This document shows positions 1 through 9,309 of a DNA stretch of 64,000 bases, piece by piece. Under the pieces are notes generated by a model that saw nothing but the letters and a program-made list of their open reading frames with translations, made no database searches and was not told the DNA's origin. Each line of letters starts with the position of its first letter. The first letter of the stretch is position 1. This stretch comes from Salinarimonas soli (GTDB lineage Bacteria; Pseudomonadota; Alphaproteobacteria; Rhizobiales; Beijerinckiaceae): assembly GCF_008386575.1 (NCBI RefSeq), contig NZ_VUOA01000045.1:1-64000 (forward strand), written 5' to 3'. The translations under genes and the position numbers were made by a program.

Positions 1-988
1 CAAGCTCGTACAAGGTCACCACAGGACCAGGGCGGACATGGACCACCTCGCCCTTGACCCCGAAATCGCGCACCACCTTCTCCAGGCGCCCGGCGCCCTC
101 CTCCAGGACGTCGTCGCTCGGCAGCGGTCCGTTCTGCTCGGCGGGCTCGGCGAGATAGTCGAGGCTCGGGAATTCGTAGCCGCCGGGCACCACGGCTCTC
201 GGCGGCCGCGGGGCGGCCCGCACCAGGGCGGGCGCGCGAACCTGGGGAGCGCTGCGCGGCGGCTCCTGCGCTGGGGGCGGGAGCACCGCGACGGGCTCCT
301 CGGGCGTCGCCTCGGCCTCGGCACGGACCTCGGCCCGGGGAGCGTCGAGGTCGGCGTAGAGCGCCAGATAGGCGAGATCCGGCTCGATCGCGGCCTGCGG
401 CTCGGGGGCCGCCGCGGGCACCTCGTCGCTCCAGGCGTCGACGGGCCCGTCGAGCTCACGAATCTCGTCCTCGGCGAGCGGGCTCTCGATCCGGTAGAGC
501 TGCGGGCGCGGCAGGAGGGCGTGGTGGACGCCCATCGGCGCGTGGCGGACCGCGCGGAGCGCCGCGGAGAGGGACGCGGCGATGGGGGCGGGAGCCTCCG
601 CGATCGTCACTTCGTCCATCACGGGCGCCGTCGCCGGCTCGTCGGCGGCCTCCGCCTCGCGCGGGGGCGCCTCGATGGCGCGGCCCCGCCGGTCGCGCCG
701 GACGACGCGGTCGGGAGTGCGCGTGAAGCGCGCGCCGTCGGGGGTCACGAAGGCCTGTTGCCAGCTCGGCTCGGGGATCGATGCCCGCACGGACGGAAAC
801 GGCTCACCCGCGGGAGCGGCCGCGCCTGGCGCCGCGAGCGCGCCGGCGAGGTCGGTCTCGGCGCGTGTCCCGAGATCCTTCAGGGTCTGGAGCGCACGCT
901 GGATCGGCGCGACGCGACGATCGTCGTGCGCCTCCGGGCGTGGGTCCTTGAGGGGGGCCGGCGCTTTGAGGGCTTTGTTCATTGTCAT
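1..988 (-). CDS. ftsK: FtsK/SpoIIIE-type DNA translocase, N-terminal part (cut by window start)
   Basis: The reading frame starts at ATG 988 (an in-frame ATG also lies at 982) and stays open to base 1, giving about 329 residues. The last visible stretch, LEKVVRDFGVKGEVVHV followed by RPGPVVTLYEL, is the start of the FtsK alpha/beta motor region, so the product should be a hexameric dsDNA pump acting in chromosome segregation at division. The visible part is Pro/Ala/Glu-rich linker-like sequence. Unlike classical FtsK it shows no hydrophobic membrane segments, so this may be a soluble FtsK paralogue. The Walker motifs and the gamma domain lie outside the window. The family call is firm; the paralogue status is inference. 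Confidence 0.9.
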   Translation of the reverse strand, partial: MTMNKALKAPAPLKDPRPEAHDDRRVAPIQRALQTLKDLGTRAETDLAGALAAPGAAAPAGEPFPSVRASIPEPSWQQAFVTPDGARFTRTPDRVVRRDRRGRAIEAPPREAEAADEPATAPVMDEVTIAEAPAPIAASLSAALRAVRHAPMGVHHALLPRPQLYRIESPLAEDEIRELDGPVDAWSDEVPAAAPEPQAAIEPDLAYLALYADLDAPRAEVRAEAEATPEEPVAVLPPPAQEPPRSAPQVRAPALVRAAPRPPRAVVPGGYEFPSLDYLAEPAEQNGPLPSDDVLEEGAGRLEKVVRDFGVKGEVVHVRPGPVVTLYEL

Positions 989-1118
989 GGGGGCTGTGAT
1001 CGGGACGAGTCTCGGGCTGCTGACCCCCTGCAACGTCGTTCCGAATGGTAAAGACCCCGTTAGCCAGGCGCCTTGCAGCGGCGCAAGATAGGTGAACAGT
1101 CCTAGTAGATCGGTCGCG

Positions 1119-2186
<1,068 letters not shown>

Positions 2187-2206
2187 GGGCGAACTCGCGG
2201 ATGGGG

Positions 2207-4375
2207 TCAGCTGGAGGCCAAAGCCGGGGCGGGCGCGGCGGCGAGGGCGGTCCTTCGCCCGAGGCGCCGCTCGCCGACGAGGAGCTGGATCAGGAGGATG
2301 CCGACGAGCATGACGGCGACGAGGGCGGTCGAATAGGCGATGGCGAGGCCGAACTCCCCGGCCTCGACCCGGCCGACGATGTAGGTGGTCGCCATGTTGT
2401 ACTCGGCCGAGACGAGGAAGATCACGGCGCTCACCGCCGTCATGGCCCGCACGAAGGAATAGACGAGGGCCGCCACGAGGGCCGGCCGCAGCAGCGGCAC
2501 GATCACCCGCCACACGGTGGTGAAGGACCGCGCGCCGAGCGTGTGGGAGGCCTCGTCGAGGCTCTTGTCGATCTGGCTCAGGCTGGCGATGCCGGAGCGC
2601 ACCGCCACGGGCATGTTCCGGAACACGAAGCAGATGATCAGGATGAGGCCCGTGCCGGTGATCTCGACCGGCGGCACGTTGAAGGCGAGGATGTAGCTGA
2701 TGCCCACCACCGTGCCGGGCACCGCGAAGCTGACCATGGTGCCGAACTCGAAGGCGCGCCGGCCCGCGAAGGTCTGGCGGGTCAGGAGATAGGCTGTGAG
2801 CAGCCCGATCGCGGCCGTGAACGGTGCCGAGAGCACGGCGACCTTGAGGGTCACGAAGAGCGAGTTCCAGGCGCTGCCGGAGAAGAACAGCCCCTGCGGG
2901 GTCTGCTCGATGCGAAAGCCCGTGAGATAGTGCTCGAAGGTGGGGGTGTAGTCGCGGCCCATGGCCTTGACGAAGCTGCCGACCAGGATGATCGCGTAGA
3001 CGGCGAAGGTGAACAGCGCCCACGGGATCGCCGTCGCGTAGCACAGCCACGCGACCCGGCGGGGGAGCGGCGGGGCGAGGCCGGAATCGCCCTTGCCGGT
3101 GACGGTCGTGTAGCTGCGCTTGCCGAGCCAGGCGTGCTGGACCCAGAAGGCGCCGAGCGTGAAGGCGAGCAGGATGGTGGCGAGCACCGCCGCCCTCCCC
3201 TGGTCCTGCGAGGCGCCGACGATGGCGAAGAAGATCTTCGTCGATAGCACCTCGTAATTGCCGCCGAGCACCAGCGGGTTGCCGAAATCCGCCATGCTCT
3301 CCACGAAGCCGAGGAGGAAGGCGTTGGCGAGGCCGGGCCGCAGCAGGGGGAAGGTGATGGTGGCGAAGGTGACCCAGCCCCGCGCCCGCAGGGTCTGCGA
3401 CGCCTCCTCGAGGGAGGGGCTGATGCCCTGCACCACCCCGATGAGCACCAGGAAGGCGATGGGCGTGAAGGCGAGGAGCTGCGCGATCAGGATGCCGGGC
3501 AGCCCGTAGATCCAGCGGCTGCGCGGCACGCCGAAGACGTCGAACAGGAGCGCCGATACGGCGCCCGAGCGCCCGAACAGGAGGATGAGGGCGAGCCCGA
3601 TGACGAAGGGCGGGGTGATGATCGGCAGAAGGGAGAGGAGCCGCAGGGCCTTCTTATAGCGGAAGGCCGTACGGGTCGCGATGAGCGCGAAGGCGAGGCC
3701 GAGGAGCGTGGTGCCGAGGCCGACCAGGATGGCGAGGAACAGCGTGTTCCAGGCAACCCCGCAGGTCCCGTTGCCCGCGAGGCAGCCCAGCCCCCAGATC
3801 GACGGGTCGGCGAGACGCGACACGAAGAGGGCGGGCGACGCGCCCCCGCCGGGCGTCCCCGCCGCGCTCCCGAGGATCGTGAGCACGGGAAAGAGCACGA
3901 AGAGCCCGACGAGGGCGACGACGAGGCCGATCGAGGACGTCACGAAGGCGTCGCCGCGGCACCAGCCCAGGCCCGCGAGCCCGGCGCAGAACAGCATGAG
4001 AAGCGAGGTCGCGGTCATCGCCGCGCCGAGGCCCATGCCGCCCTGGGCGGGTCCCGGCGCTCCGAGGAGCGACGCGAGCCCCAGGCCCCAGCCGCTCAGC
4101 CCGACGGCGAAGCCCTGCAGCCAGAGGACCGCGAGGCCGCCCATGCCCGCCGCGACGAGCCAGCGCGCGGCCCGGGTCCGGTCGAGCCCGCGGGCCAGGG
4201 GCCAGGTTGCCGCCACGAGCGCGAGGCCCACCGGCAGGAGCCATGGCGCTCGGGTGAGGCCGAGCCATAGCCCCCCGCCGGAGCCGAGCGCGGAAAGCGG
4301 ATCGGCGAGATACCAGGGCGCCAGCACGTAGCCGGCCCAGGCCGCGACGAGCCACGCTTTTGCGGCTGGCGCCAT
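2207..4375 (-). CDS. ABC transporter permease, fused double-domain (FbpB/AfuB type)
   Basis: A 722-residue, very hydrophobic inner-membrane protein with two binding-protein-dependent transport domains in tandem (about residues 205-420 and 500-710), each carrying an EAA-type loop (EEASQTLRARG and DEASHTLGARS). An additional N-terminal region of about 170 residues contributes several more membrane segments. It forms the whole translocation channel, so no second permease gene is needed. Start ATG 4375 lies 33 bases after the binding-protein stop. The long, fused layout resembles AfuB rather than the shorter permeases of many ferric systems. Substrate assignment rests on the partner genes, not on this protein. 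Confidence 0.92.
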   Translation of the reverse strand: MAPAAKAWLVAAWAGYVLAPWYLADPLSALGSGGGLWLGLTRAPWLLPVGLALVAATWPLARGLDRTRAARWLVAAGMGGLAVLWLQGFAVGLSGWGLGLASLLGAPGPAQGGMGLGAAMTATSLLMLFCAGLAGLGWCRGDAFVTSSIGLVVALVGLFVLFPVLTILGSAAGTPGGGASPALFVSRLADPSIWGLGCLAGNGTCGVAWNTLFLAILVGLGTTLLGLAFALIATRTAFRYKKALRLLSLLPIITPPFVIGLALILLFGRSGAVSALLFDVFGVPRSRWIYGLPGILIAQLLAFTPIAFLVLIGVVQGISPSLEEASQTLRARGWVTFATITFPLLRPGLANAFLLGFVESMADFGNPLVLGGNYEVLSTKIFFAIVGASQDQGRAAVLATILLAFTLGAFWVQHAWLGKRSYTTVTGKGDSGLAPPLPRRVAWLCYATAIPWALFTFAVYAIILVGSFVKAMGRDYTPTFEHYLTGFRIEQTPQGLFFSGSAWNSLFVTLKVAVLSAPFTAAIGLLTAYLLTRQTFAGRRAFEFGTMVSFAVPGTVVGISYILAFNVPPVEITGTGLILIICFVFRNMPVAVRSGIASLSQIDKSLDEASHTLGARSFTTVWRVIVPLLRPALVAALVYSFVRAMTAVSAVIFLVSAEYNMATTYIVGRVEAGEFGLAIAYSTALVAVMLVGILLIQLLVGERRLGRRTALAAAPAPALASS

Positions 4376-4408
4376 GGATGCCTCCCGTCGGATTGTCGGA
4401 GCCTCGGC

Positions 4409-5455
4409 CTATTTCGACAGCGGCTTGACCTCGCGGTCCCACTTGGCGAGGAGGCGCCGGCGCTCGTCCGAGGAGCCGTATTTCGCGAAGTCGTAAGGGA
4501 TCAACTTGATCTCGGCGAGCTTGGGCGCCTCCGGCGGCGTCGGCGCGGCCTTGTTGGAGGGCACCTGGAAGTTCTTCGTCTTGGCGCCGAACTCCTGGGC
4601 CGCCGGGGTCAGGGCCCAGTCGTACCAGCGCTTGGCGCTGTCGAGGTTGCGGGCGCCCTTCACGATCGACATGGAGCCGATCTCGTAGCCCGTGCCCTCG
4701 CAGGGCGCGACGGTCTTCACGTCGGGATTGTCCACGGCCACCGAGATCATGTCGTGCATGAAGGTGATGCCGACGGCGGTCTCGCCGAGGCTCACGGCCT
4801 TGGCCGGGGCCGACCCCGACTTGGTGTACTGGTTCACGTTCTTGTGCAGGGCCTTCATGTACTCGAAGCCCTTGTCCTCGCCCATGAGCTGGACCACCGT
4901 GGCGAGCAGCGTGTAGGCCGTGCCCGACGAGTTCGGGTCCGCGACCTGGACCTCGTCCTTGAACTTCGGATCGAGCAGGTCGGCCCAGCATTTGGGCTCG
5001 GGGATCCCGCGGGATTTCAGCACCTTCGCGTTGTAGCCGAAGCCCAGCGCCCCGGAATAGATGCCAACGGTCCGACCCTTGGTCTGCTCCCAGGGGCGCA
5101 CCGCCCAATCCTGGAGCTCGCCGACCTTGGGCGACTTGTAGTCGGTGGTCAGCCCCTCCTCGGCGGCCTGGAGGTGCGGATCGCCCGTGCCGCCCCACCA
5201 GACGTCGGCGCGGGGGTTGGAGGACTCGGCCTTGACCTGGGCGAGGATCTCGCCCGAGCTCTTGCGGGTCATGGCGACCTTGATCCCCGTCTCGCGCTCG
5301 AAGGCGGTCGAGGCGGCGCGGCACCAATCCTCGTTCACGCCGCAATAGAGCACGAGGGAGCCCTGGGCCTGCGCGGCCATCGGCAGGAGGCCTGCCGCGG
5401 CAAGGGTCAGGGCGCCCAGGGCGGGCATCAGGCGTTGGGCGAACGTGGCGTTCAT
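4409..5455 (-). CDS. Periplasmic solute-binding protein, AfuA/FbpA superfamily
   Basis: 348 residues with a clear Sec signal peptide (cleavage probably after AQA, residue 30). The mature start SLVLYCGVNEDWC and the later GYNAKVLKSRG block are typical of the FbpA/SBP_bac_6 family. Ferric-binding members have the pattern G-L-I-N-N-Y-Y, whose two tyrosines bind iron; here the aligned stretch reads GITFMHD, so His234-Asp235 replace the tyrosine pair, with Glu258 24 residues after the histidine. From memory this is the arrangement by which AfuA binds sugar-6-phosphates. It sits between the IMPase-family gene and the permease in one operon. A ferric role is therefore unlikely; a hexose or cyclitol phosphate is the favoured ligand (inference). 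Confidence 0.9.
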   Translation of the reverse strand: MNATFAQRLMPALGALTLAAAGLLPMAAQAQGSLVLYCGVNEDWCRAASTAFERETGIKVAMTRKSSGEILAQVKAESSNPRADVWWGGTGDPHLQAAEEGLTTDYKSPKVGELQDWAVRPWEQTKGRTVGIYSGALGFGYNAKVLKSRGIPEPKCWADLLDPKFKDEVQVADPNSSGTAYTLLATVVQLMGEDKGFEYMKALHKNVNQYTKSGSAPAKAVSLGETAVGITFMHDMISVAVDNPDVKTVAPCEGTGYEIGSMSIVKGARNLDSAKRWYDWALTPAAQEFGAKTKNFQVPSNKAAPTPPEAPKLAEIKLIPYDFAKYGSSDERRRLLAKWDREVKPLSK

Positions 5456-5542
5456 CGGGGTCCTCCGTGCGTTTCCTCTTGATGGGCGCCCTTCGTTGCG
5501 AGGTCTCGCCGGTCCGGCTCGGCACCGGAGGGCGGCCTCGGG

Positions 5543-6376
5543 TCACCCGTGTCGGTCGTCCGAGCCGATTCCCGTCAGGGCGCAGAGCGCCGCGCGGATC
5601 TCCGGCGTGCAGCCCAGCACGGGCGCGCCCTCCGTCAGGCCCGATCCCGCCAGGAAGTCGTTGGTCCAGCCGCCGGCCTCCTCGATGAGGAGGAGGCCCG
5701 CGACGGCGTCCCACGAATTGATGTGCAGCTCGCAATAGGCGTCGATCCGCCCGGCCGCCACATAGGCGAGCCCGAGGGCGCCCGAGCCCGCGCGGCGGAT
5801 GCCGGCGCCCGCCTCTGTGAGGCGCCCCAGCAGCGCGACGTAGCGGGACAGGGGCAGGCGCGTCGACCACCCGGCCTCCACGGTCGCCCGGTCGAGGTCG
5901 CCCACGCCGCTCACCCGGATCGGGCGCCCGTCGAGGGTGGCGCCGCCGCCGCGCCGGGCCGCGAAGAGCTCGTCCATGAGCGGGTCGTAGAGGGCGCCGA
6001 CCTGGACCGCGCCGTCACGGACATAGCCGATGGAGATGCAGAAGCCGGGGAGCCCGCGCACGAAGTTGCCGGTGCCGTCGATCGGGTCCACGACCCAGAC
6101 CGGCCCCTCGAAGCTGCCGCCGCCCTCCTCGCCGAAGAAGCCGTCCTCGGGGAAGCTCCGCAGCAGGCGGTCGCGGACCAGGAGCTCCACCTCGCGGTCG
6201 ACCGCCGAGAGGTAGTCCTGGTGCCCCTTGAACACCGCCACCTCGTCGACCGGCCGGTTGCGGAAGCGCAGCCGCGCCAGGGCGCCGGCCTCCCGCACGG
6301 CCGCGCAGGCGACCTGGAGGCGCAGGTCCAGGGCCTCGGCCGAGAGGGGCGCGGCGGCTGGCGAGGGGTTGGGCAT
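5543..6376 (-). CDS. Inositol monophosphatase family protein
   Basis: 277 residues. The Mg-dependent phosphatase motifs are all present: KGHQDYLSAVD near residue 50, Glu83-Glu84, WVVDPIDGTGNF (Asp97, Asp100) and SWDAVAGLLLIEEAGG (Asp223). The family hydrolyses inositol-1-phosphate, related sugar phosphates or 3'-phosphonucleotides in the cytoplasm. It is the first gene of the operon that continues with the ABC importer, and it is divergent from the RpiR-type regulator with 74 bases between them. Together this suggests dephosphorylation of an imported cyclitol or sugar phosphate. Histidinol-phosphate phosphatase and CysQ-like activities cannot be excluded from sequence alone. Confidence 0.93.
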   Translation of the reverse strand: MPNPSPAAAPLSAEALDLRLQVACAAVREAGALARLRFRNRPVDEVAVFKGHQDYLSAVDREVELLVRDRLLRSFPEDGFFGEEGGGSFEGPVWVVDPIDGTGNFVRGLPGFCISIGYVRDGAVQVGALYDPLMDELFAARRGGGATLDGRPIRVSGVGDLDRATVEAGWSTRLPLSRYVALLGRLTEAGAGIRRAGSGALGLAYVAAGRIDAYCELHINSWDAVAGLLLIEEAGGWTNDFLAGSGLTEGAPVLGCTPEIRAALCALTGIGSDDRHG

Positions 6377-6401
6377 GAAAAAATCCGACCTTTACAGATC
6401 C

Positions 6402-6420
6402 GGATGAAACATCCATTCCA
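6402..6420. promoter_or_regulatory. Putative RpiR/IolR operator, copy 1
   Basis: Read on the minus strand, this 19-mer contains TGGAA-N6-TTTCA, an imperfect palindrome close to the GGAA-N6-TTCC site reported for the RpiR-type IolR of Sinorhizobium. It lies in the 74-base divergent region between the IMPase-family gene and the regulator. It matches the element at 8425-8443 at 14 of 19 positions. Confidence 0.55.
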
Positions 6421-6450
6421 TTTGGGACCGAGTCAAGCCGAGGTTGGCAC

Positions 6451-7350
6451 GTGCCGGAGGCGCCGGACCCCACCCTGCCCAAGCCCCGTAGCTACGACGA
6501 TCTGTGCGCCCGCATCCGCGAGCGCCGCGAGCGCCTGCCCGCGCGCCTGGCGCAGGTGGCGAACCACATGCTGATGCATCCCGACGAGGTCGCCTTCGGC
6601 ACCGTCGCGACCGTGGCCGGGGCGGCCGGGGTGCAGCCCTCGGCCCTCGTCCGGTTCGCCAAGGCCCTCGATTTCGACGGATTCTCCGACCTCCAGGCGG
6701 TGTTCCGCGACCGCCTGCGCGGGCGCCTGCCGGAGCATCGCGAGCGGCTGCGGCGCATCCAGGAAGCCGAGGGCGAGCACGGGCCGCTTCGCCTGCTGGA
6801 GCGCTTCGAGGAGGCGGCGCAGCTCTCCCTCGACCGGCTCGGGGGGAGCGTGGACGAGGCGACGCTCGCCCATGCGGTGGCGCTGCTCGCGCGGGCCGAC
6901 ACGATCTATATCCTCGGCCTGCGGCGCGCCTTCCCGATCGCGGCCTATCTCGCCTACGCCCTGGCGAAGCTCGATCTGCGCAGCGTGCTCGTGGACCATG
7001 TCGGCGCCTCGGGGCCCGAGCAGATCGTGGGCGCGCGGGCCGGCGACGTGCTGCTCGCCGTGAGCTTCACGCCCTACACCCCGGCCACGGTCGAGCTCGC
7101 CAACGCCTTCGCGCAGGGCGGGCGGCCGGTGGTGGCGATCACCGACTCGCCCTTCTCGCCCCTCGCCCAGGCCGCCGCGGCGCGCTTCGACGTGGCCGAG
7201 GCGGACGTGGCGGGCTTCCGCTCGCTCTCGGCCACCTTCTGCCTTGCCGCGGCGCTTGCAGTGGCGACCGCGGAGCGCCGCGCGCGGGACGGGTCGGACC
7301 GGCCGGCCGAGGCCTGGGCCCCGGTCCAGGGGCCCGCCGCGCGCGCCTAG
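6451..7350 (+). CDS. iolR: MurR/RpiR-family transcriptional regulator (probable inositol regulator)
   Basis: 299 residues from GTG 6451. The N-terminal HTH_6 domain (about residues 10-85, with the conserved VQPSALVRFAKALDFDGFSDLQ segment) is followed by a SIS sugar-phosphate-binding domain (about residues 125-265, with DTIYILGLRRAFPIAAYLAYAL). RpiR-type IolR proteins repress iol genes in other Rhizobiales and respond to a phosphorylated inositol catabolite. Here it lies between the importer/IMPase operon and the iol genes, and a shared 19-bp palindromic element occurs in both divergent promoter regions. Its stop overlaps that of convergent iolG in one CTAG. The family call is firm; the regulon is inferred. 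Confidence 0.9.
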   Translation: MPEAPDPTLPKPRSYDDLCARIRERRERLPARLAQVANHMLMHPDEVAFGTVATVAGAAGVQPSALVRFAKALDFDGFSDLQAVFRDRLRGRLPEHRERLRRIQEAEGEHGPLRLLERFEEAAQLSLDRLGGSVDEATLAHAVALLARADTIYILGLRRAFPIAAYLAYALAKLDLRSVLVDHVGASGPEQIVGARAGDVLLAVSFTPYTPATVELANAFAQGGRPVVAITDSPFSPLAQAAAARFDVAEADVAGFRSLSATFCLAAALAVATAERRARDGSDRPAEAWAPVQGPAARA

Positions 7351-8342
7351 CCGAGCCGGATCGTCTGGCCGCTGCGGGCCGATTCCGTCGCCGCGTCCGC
7401 GAGCACCTGAGCCCGCAGCCCGTCCTCGCCGGAGGGCGACAGGGACCCGCCGTCGAGGACGCCGCGCACGAAGGTGTCGATCTCGGCCCGGTAGGCGTCG
7501 GCGTAGCGCTCGAGGAAGAACGGCAGGGCCGGGTCCTCGGCGTAACCCCGACCGTCGGCGAAGACCACCGTCGTGGCGCGTCGGTTGCCGGCGGCGAGCA
7601 GCCCGGCGGACCCGTGCGCCTCGACCCGCTGGTCATAGCCGTAGGTGGCGCGGCGCGAGTTCGAGATCTGCGCGATCCTGCCGGAAGCCGTGGTGAGGAG
7701 GACCGCGGCCGTGTCCACGTCGCCGGCCTCGCCGATGCCCGGATCGACGAGGCACGAGCCCACCGCGCTCACCATCACGGGCTCCTCGCCCAGCAGGAAG
7801 CGCGCCATGTCGAAGTCGTGGATCATCATGTCGCGAAAGAGCCCGCCCGAGCGGGCGATGTAGTCGAGGGGCGGCGGGCCGGGATCGCGCGACAGGATCG
7901 TCACGAGCTCGACCCTGCCGATCTCCCCCGCCTCGATCCGCCGGCGGACATCCGCGAAGCTCGGGTCGAAGCGGCGGTTGAAGCCCACCATGAGCCGCGC
8001 GCCCGTGTCGCGGACCACGTCGAGGCAGGCGCGGGTGCGCGCCGCGTCGAGGCTCACGGGCTTCTCGCAGAAGATCGCCTTGCCGGCCCGGGCCGCGCGC
8101 TCGATCAGCTCCGCGTGGGTGTCGGTGGGGGTCGCGATCACCACGGCGTCGATATCGGGCGATCCGATGATCGCGTCGGGGTCGCGGACCTCGGCGCCCT
8201 GCGCGCCCGCGAGATCCTCCGCCGCCGCGCGGCTCGCATCCGCCACGGCGACGAGGCGCGCCCGGGGATGGGCCGCGACGTTGCCGCCGTGGATCCGGCC
8301 GATGCGCCCGGCCCCGAGAAGCCCGAATCTCAAGTCCCCCAT
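7347..8342 (-). CDS. iolG: Inositol 2-dehydrogenase (GFO/IDH/MocA family)
   Basis: 331 residues from ATG 8342; the open frame extends upstream but crosses the promoter region. An N-terminal Rossmann motif GLLGAGRIGRIHGGNV, the catalytic lysine in CEKPVS and the conserved MIHDFDMARFLLG block identify the IolG group, which oxidises myo-inositol to 2-keto-myo-inositol with NAD+ as the first catabolic step. It is transcribed divergently from the SDR-iolCDEB operon, with the second shared 19-bp element in between, and runs convergently into the RpiR regulator gene. Related dehydrogenases act on scyllo-inositol or other sugars, but the neighbourhood supports inositol. Confidence 0.9.
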   Translation of the reverse strand: MGDLRFGLLGAGRIGRIHGGNVAAHPRARLVAVADASRAAAEDLAGAQGAEVRDPDAIIGSPDIDAVVIATPTDTHAELIERAARAGKAIFCEKPVSLDAARTRACLDVVRDTGARLMVGFNRRFDPSFADVRRRIEAGEIGRVELVTILSRDPGPPPLDYIARSGGLFRDMMIHDFDMARFLLGEEPVMVSAVGSCLVDPGIGEAGDVDTAAVLLTTASGRIAQISNSRRATYGYDQRVEAHGSAGLLAAGNRRATTVVFADGRGYAEDPALPFFLERYADAYRAEIDTFVRGVLDGGSLSPSGEDGLRAQVLADAATESARSGQTIRLG

Positions 8343-8424
8343 CCTGTCCTCCCTGCGTGCAAGGGCCCGAGGGTTACGGGAAGCCCGGGCCCGTGACAAG
8401 AACCGACGTTCCATATTGACGCCG

Positions 8425-8443
8425 GGATAGAACTTGCATTTCA
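8425..8443. promoter_or_regulatory. Putative RpiR/IolR operator, copy 2
   Basis: On the minus strand this reads TGAAA-N6-TTCTA within a 19-mer matching 6402-6420 at 14 of 19 positions. It lies in the divergent iolG/SDR promoter region, where a repressor could control both transcripts. Confidence 0.55.
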
Positions 8444-8472
8444 TCGGCCGCTCATCGCGACGGGAGGGCGGC

Positions 8473-9309
8473 GTGGGCCGAGAGGGGAATCGGGCGGATC
8501 TGGCCGGCAAGGTCGCCGTGGTGACCGGGGGCACGCAGGGCCTCGGCGAGGCCGTCGCGCGCCTCTTCGCGGCCCGGGGCGCCGCCGGCCTGGTGATCTG
8601 CGGGCGCAACGCCGAGCGGGGCGAGCGGGTCGCGGCGGAGATCGGCCGGGAGGGCTGCCGGACGATCTATGTCCGCGCCGATCTCGCCGAGATGGCGGAC
8701 GTGCGGCGCATCTGCGCCGCGGCCGACGCGCAATTCGGCCGGGTCGACGCCCTCGTGAACGCCGCCGGGATCACCGATCGCGGAACGCTGTTCGACACCT
8801 CGCCCGAATTGTTCGACCGCATGTTCGCCGTCAACGTGCGCGCGCCCTTCTTCCTGATGCAGGACGCGGCCGCGATCATGCGGCGCGAGGGGATCGCGGG
8901 CGCCATGGTCAACATCCTGTCGATGTCCGCCCATGGCGGGCAGCCCTTCATCACGGCCTATTGCGGGTCGAAGGGCGCGCTCGCGACCCTGACCCGCAAC
9001 GCGGCCTTCTCCCTGATGCCCTGGCGCATCCGCGTGAACGGGCTCAACATCGGCTGGACGGCGACGCCGGGCGAGGACCGCATCATGCGCCTCAACCACG
9101 GCGCCACCGACGGCTGGCTGGAGCGCGCTGCCGCCCACCAGCCCTTCGGCCGCCTCATCGACCCGGACGAGGTGGCGCGCGCCTGCGCCTATCTGTGCAG
9201 CGAGGAATCGGGGCTCATGACGGGCGCGCTGATCGACTTCGACCAGTCCGTGCTCGGCTGCTACGAATCCACGCCCCACCCGTCCGCGCCGGCGGAGGGC
9301 GCCGCGTGA
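8473..9309 (+). CDS. SDR-family NAD(P)-dependent oxidoreductase of the inositol cluster
   Basis: 278 residues from GTG 8473, which follows a GGGAGGGCGGC ribosome-binding site; a TTG at 8434 is in frame but overlaps the putative operator. The protein has the classical SDR features TGGTQGLG for cofactor binding, NAAG, and the catalytic YCGSK (YxxxK). It is the first gene of the operon, and its stop overlaps the iolC start as GTGA. The substrate is unknown. A polyol or inosose reductase or dehydrogenase feeding IolC/IolE is plausible from position, but nothing in the sequence fixes it. Confidence 0.88.
   Translation: MGREGNRADLAGKVAVVTGGTQGLGEAVARLFAARGAAGLVICGRNAERGERVAAEIGREGCRTIYVRADLAEMADVRRICAAADAQFGRVDALVNAAGITDRGTLFDTSPELFDRMFAVNVRAPFFLMQDAAAIMRREGIAGAMVNILSMSAHGGQPFITAYCGSKGALATLTRNAAFSLMPWRIRVNGLNIGWTATPGEDRIMRLNHGATDGWLERAAAHQPFGRLIDPDEVARACAYLCSEESGLMTGALIDFDQSVLGCYESTPHPSAPAEGAA

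Noticed and set aside
2187..3050. N-terminal extension of the ATPase frame
   Set aside because: The extension overlaps the permease gene in another frame and has no ABC similarity; GTG 2186 gives a normal N-terminus.
4409..5455. Ferric-iron-binding protein annotation
   Set aside because: The tyrosine pair that binds iron in FbpA is replaced by His-Asp, and the neighbours are sugar/cyclitol genes.
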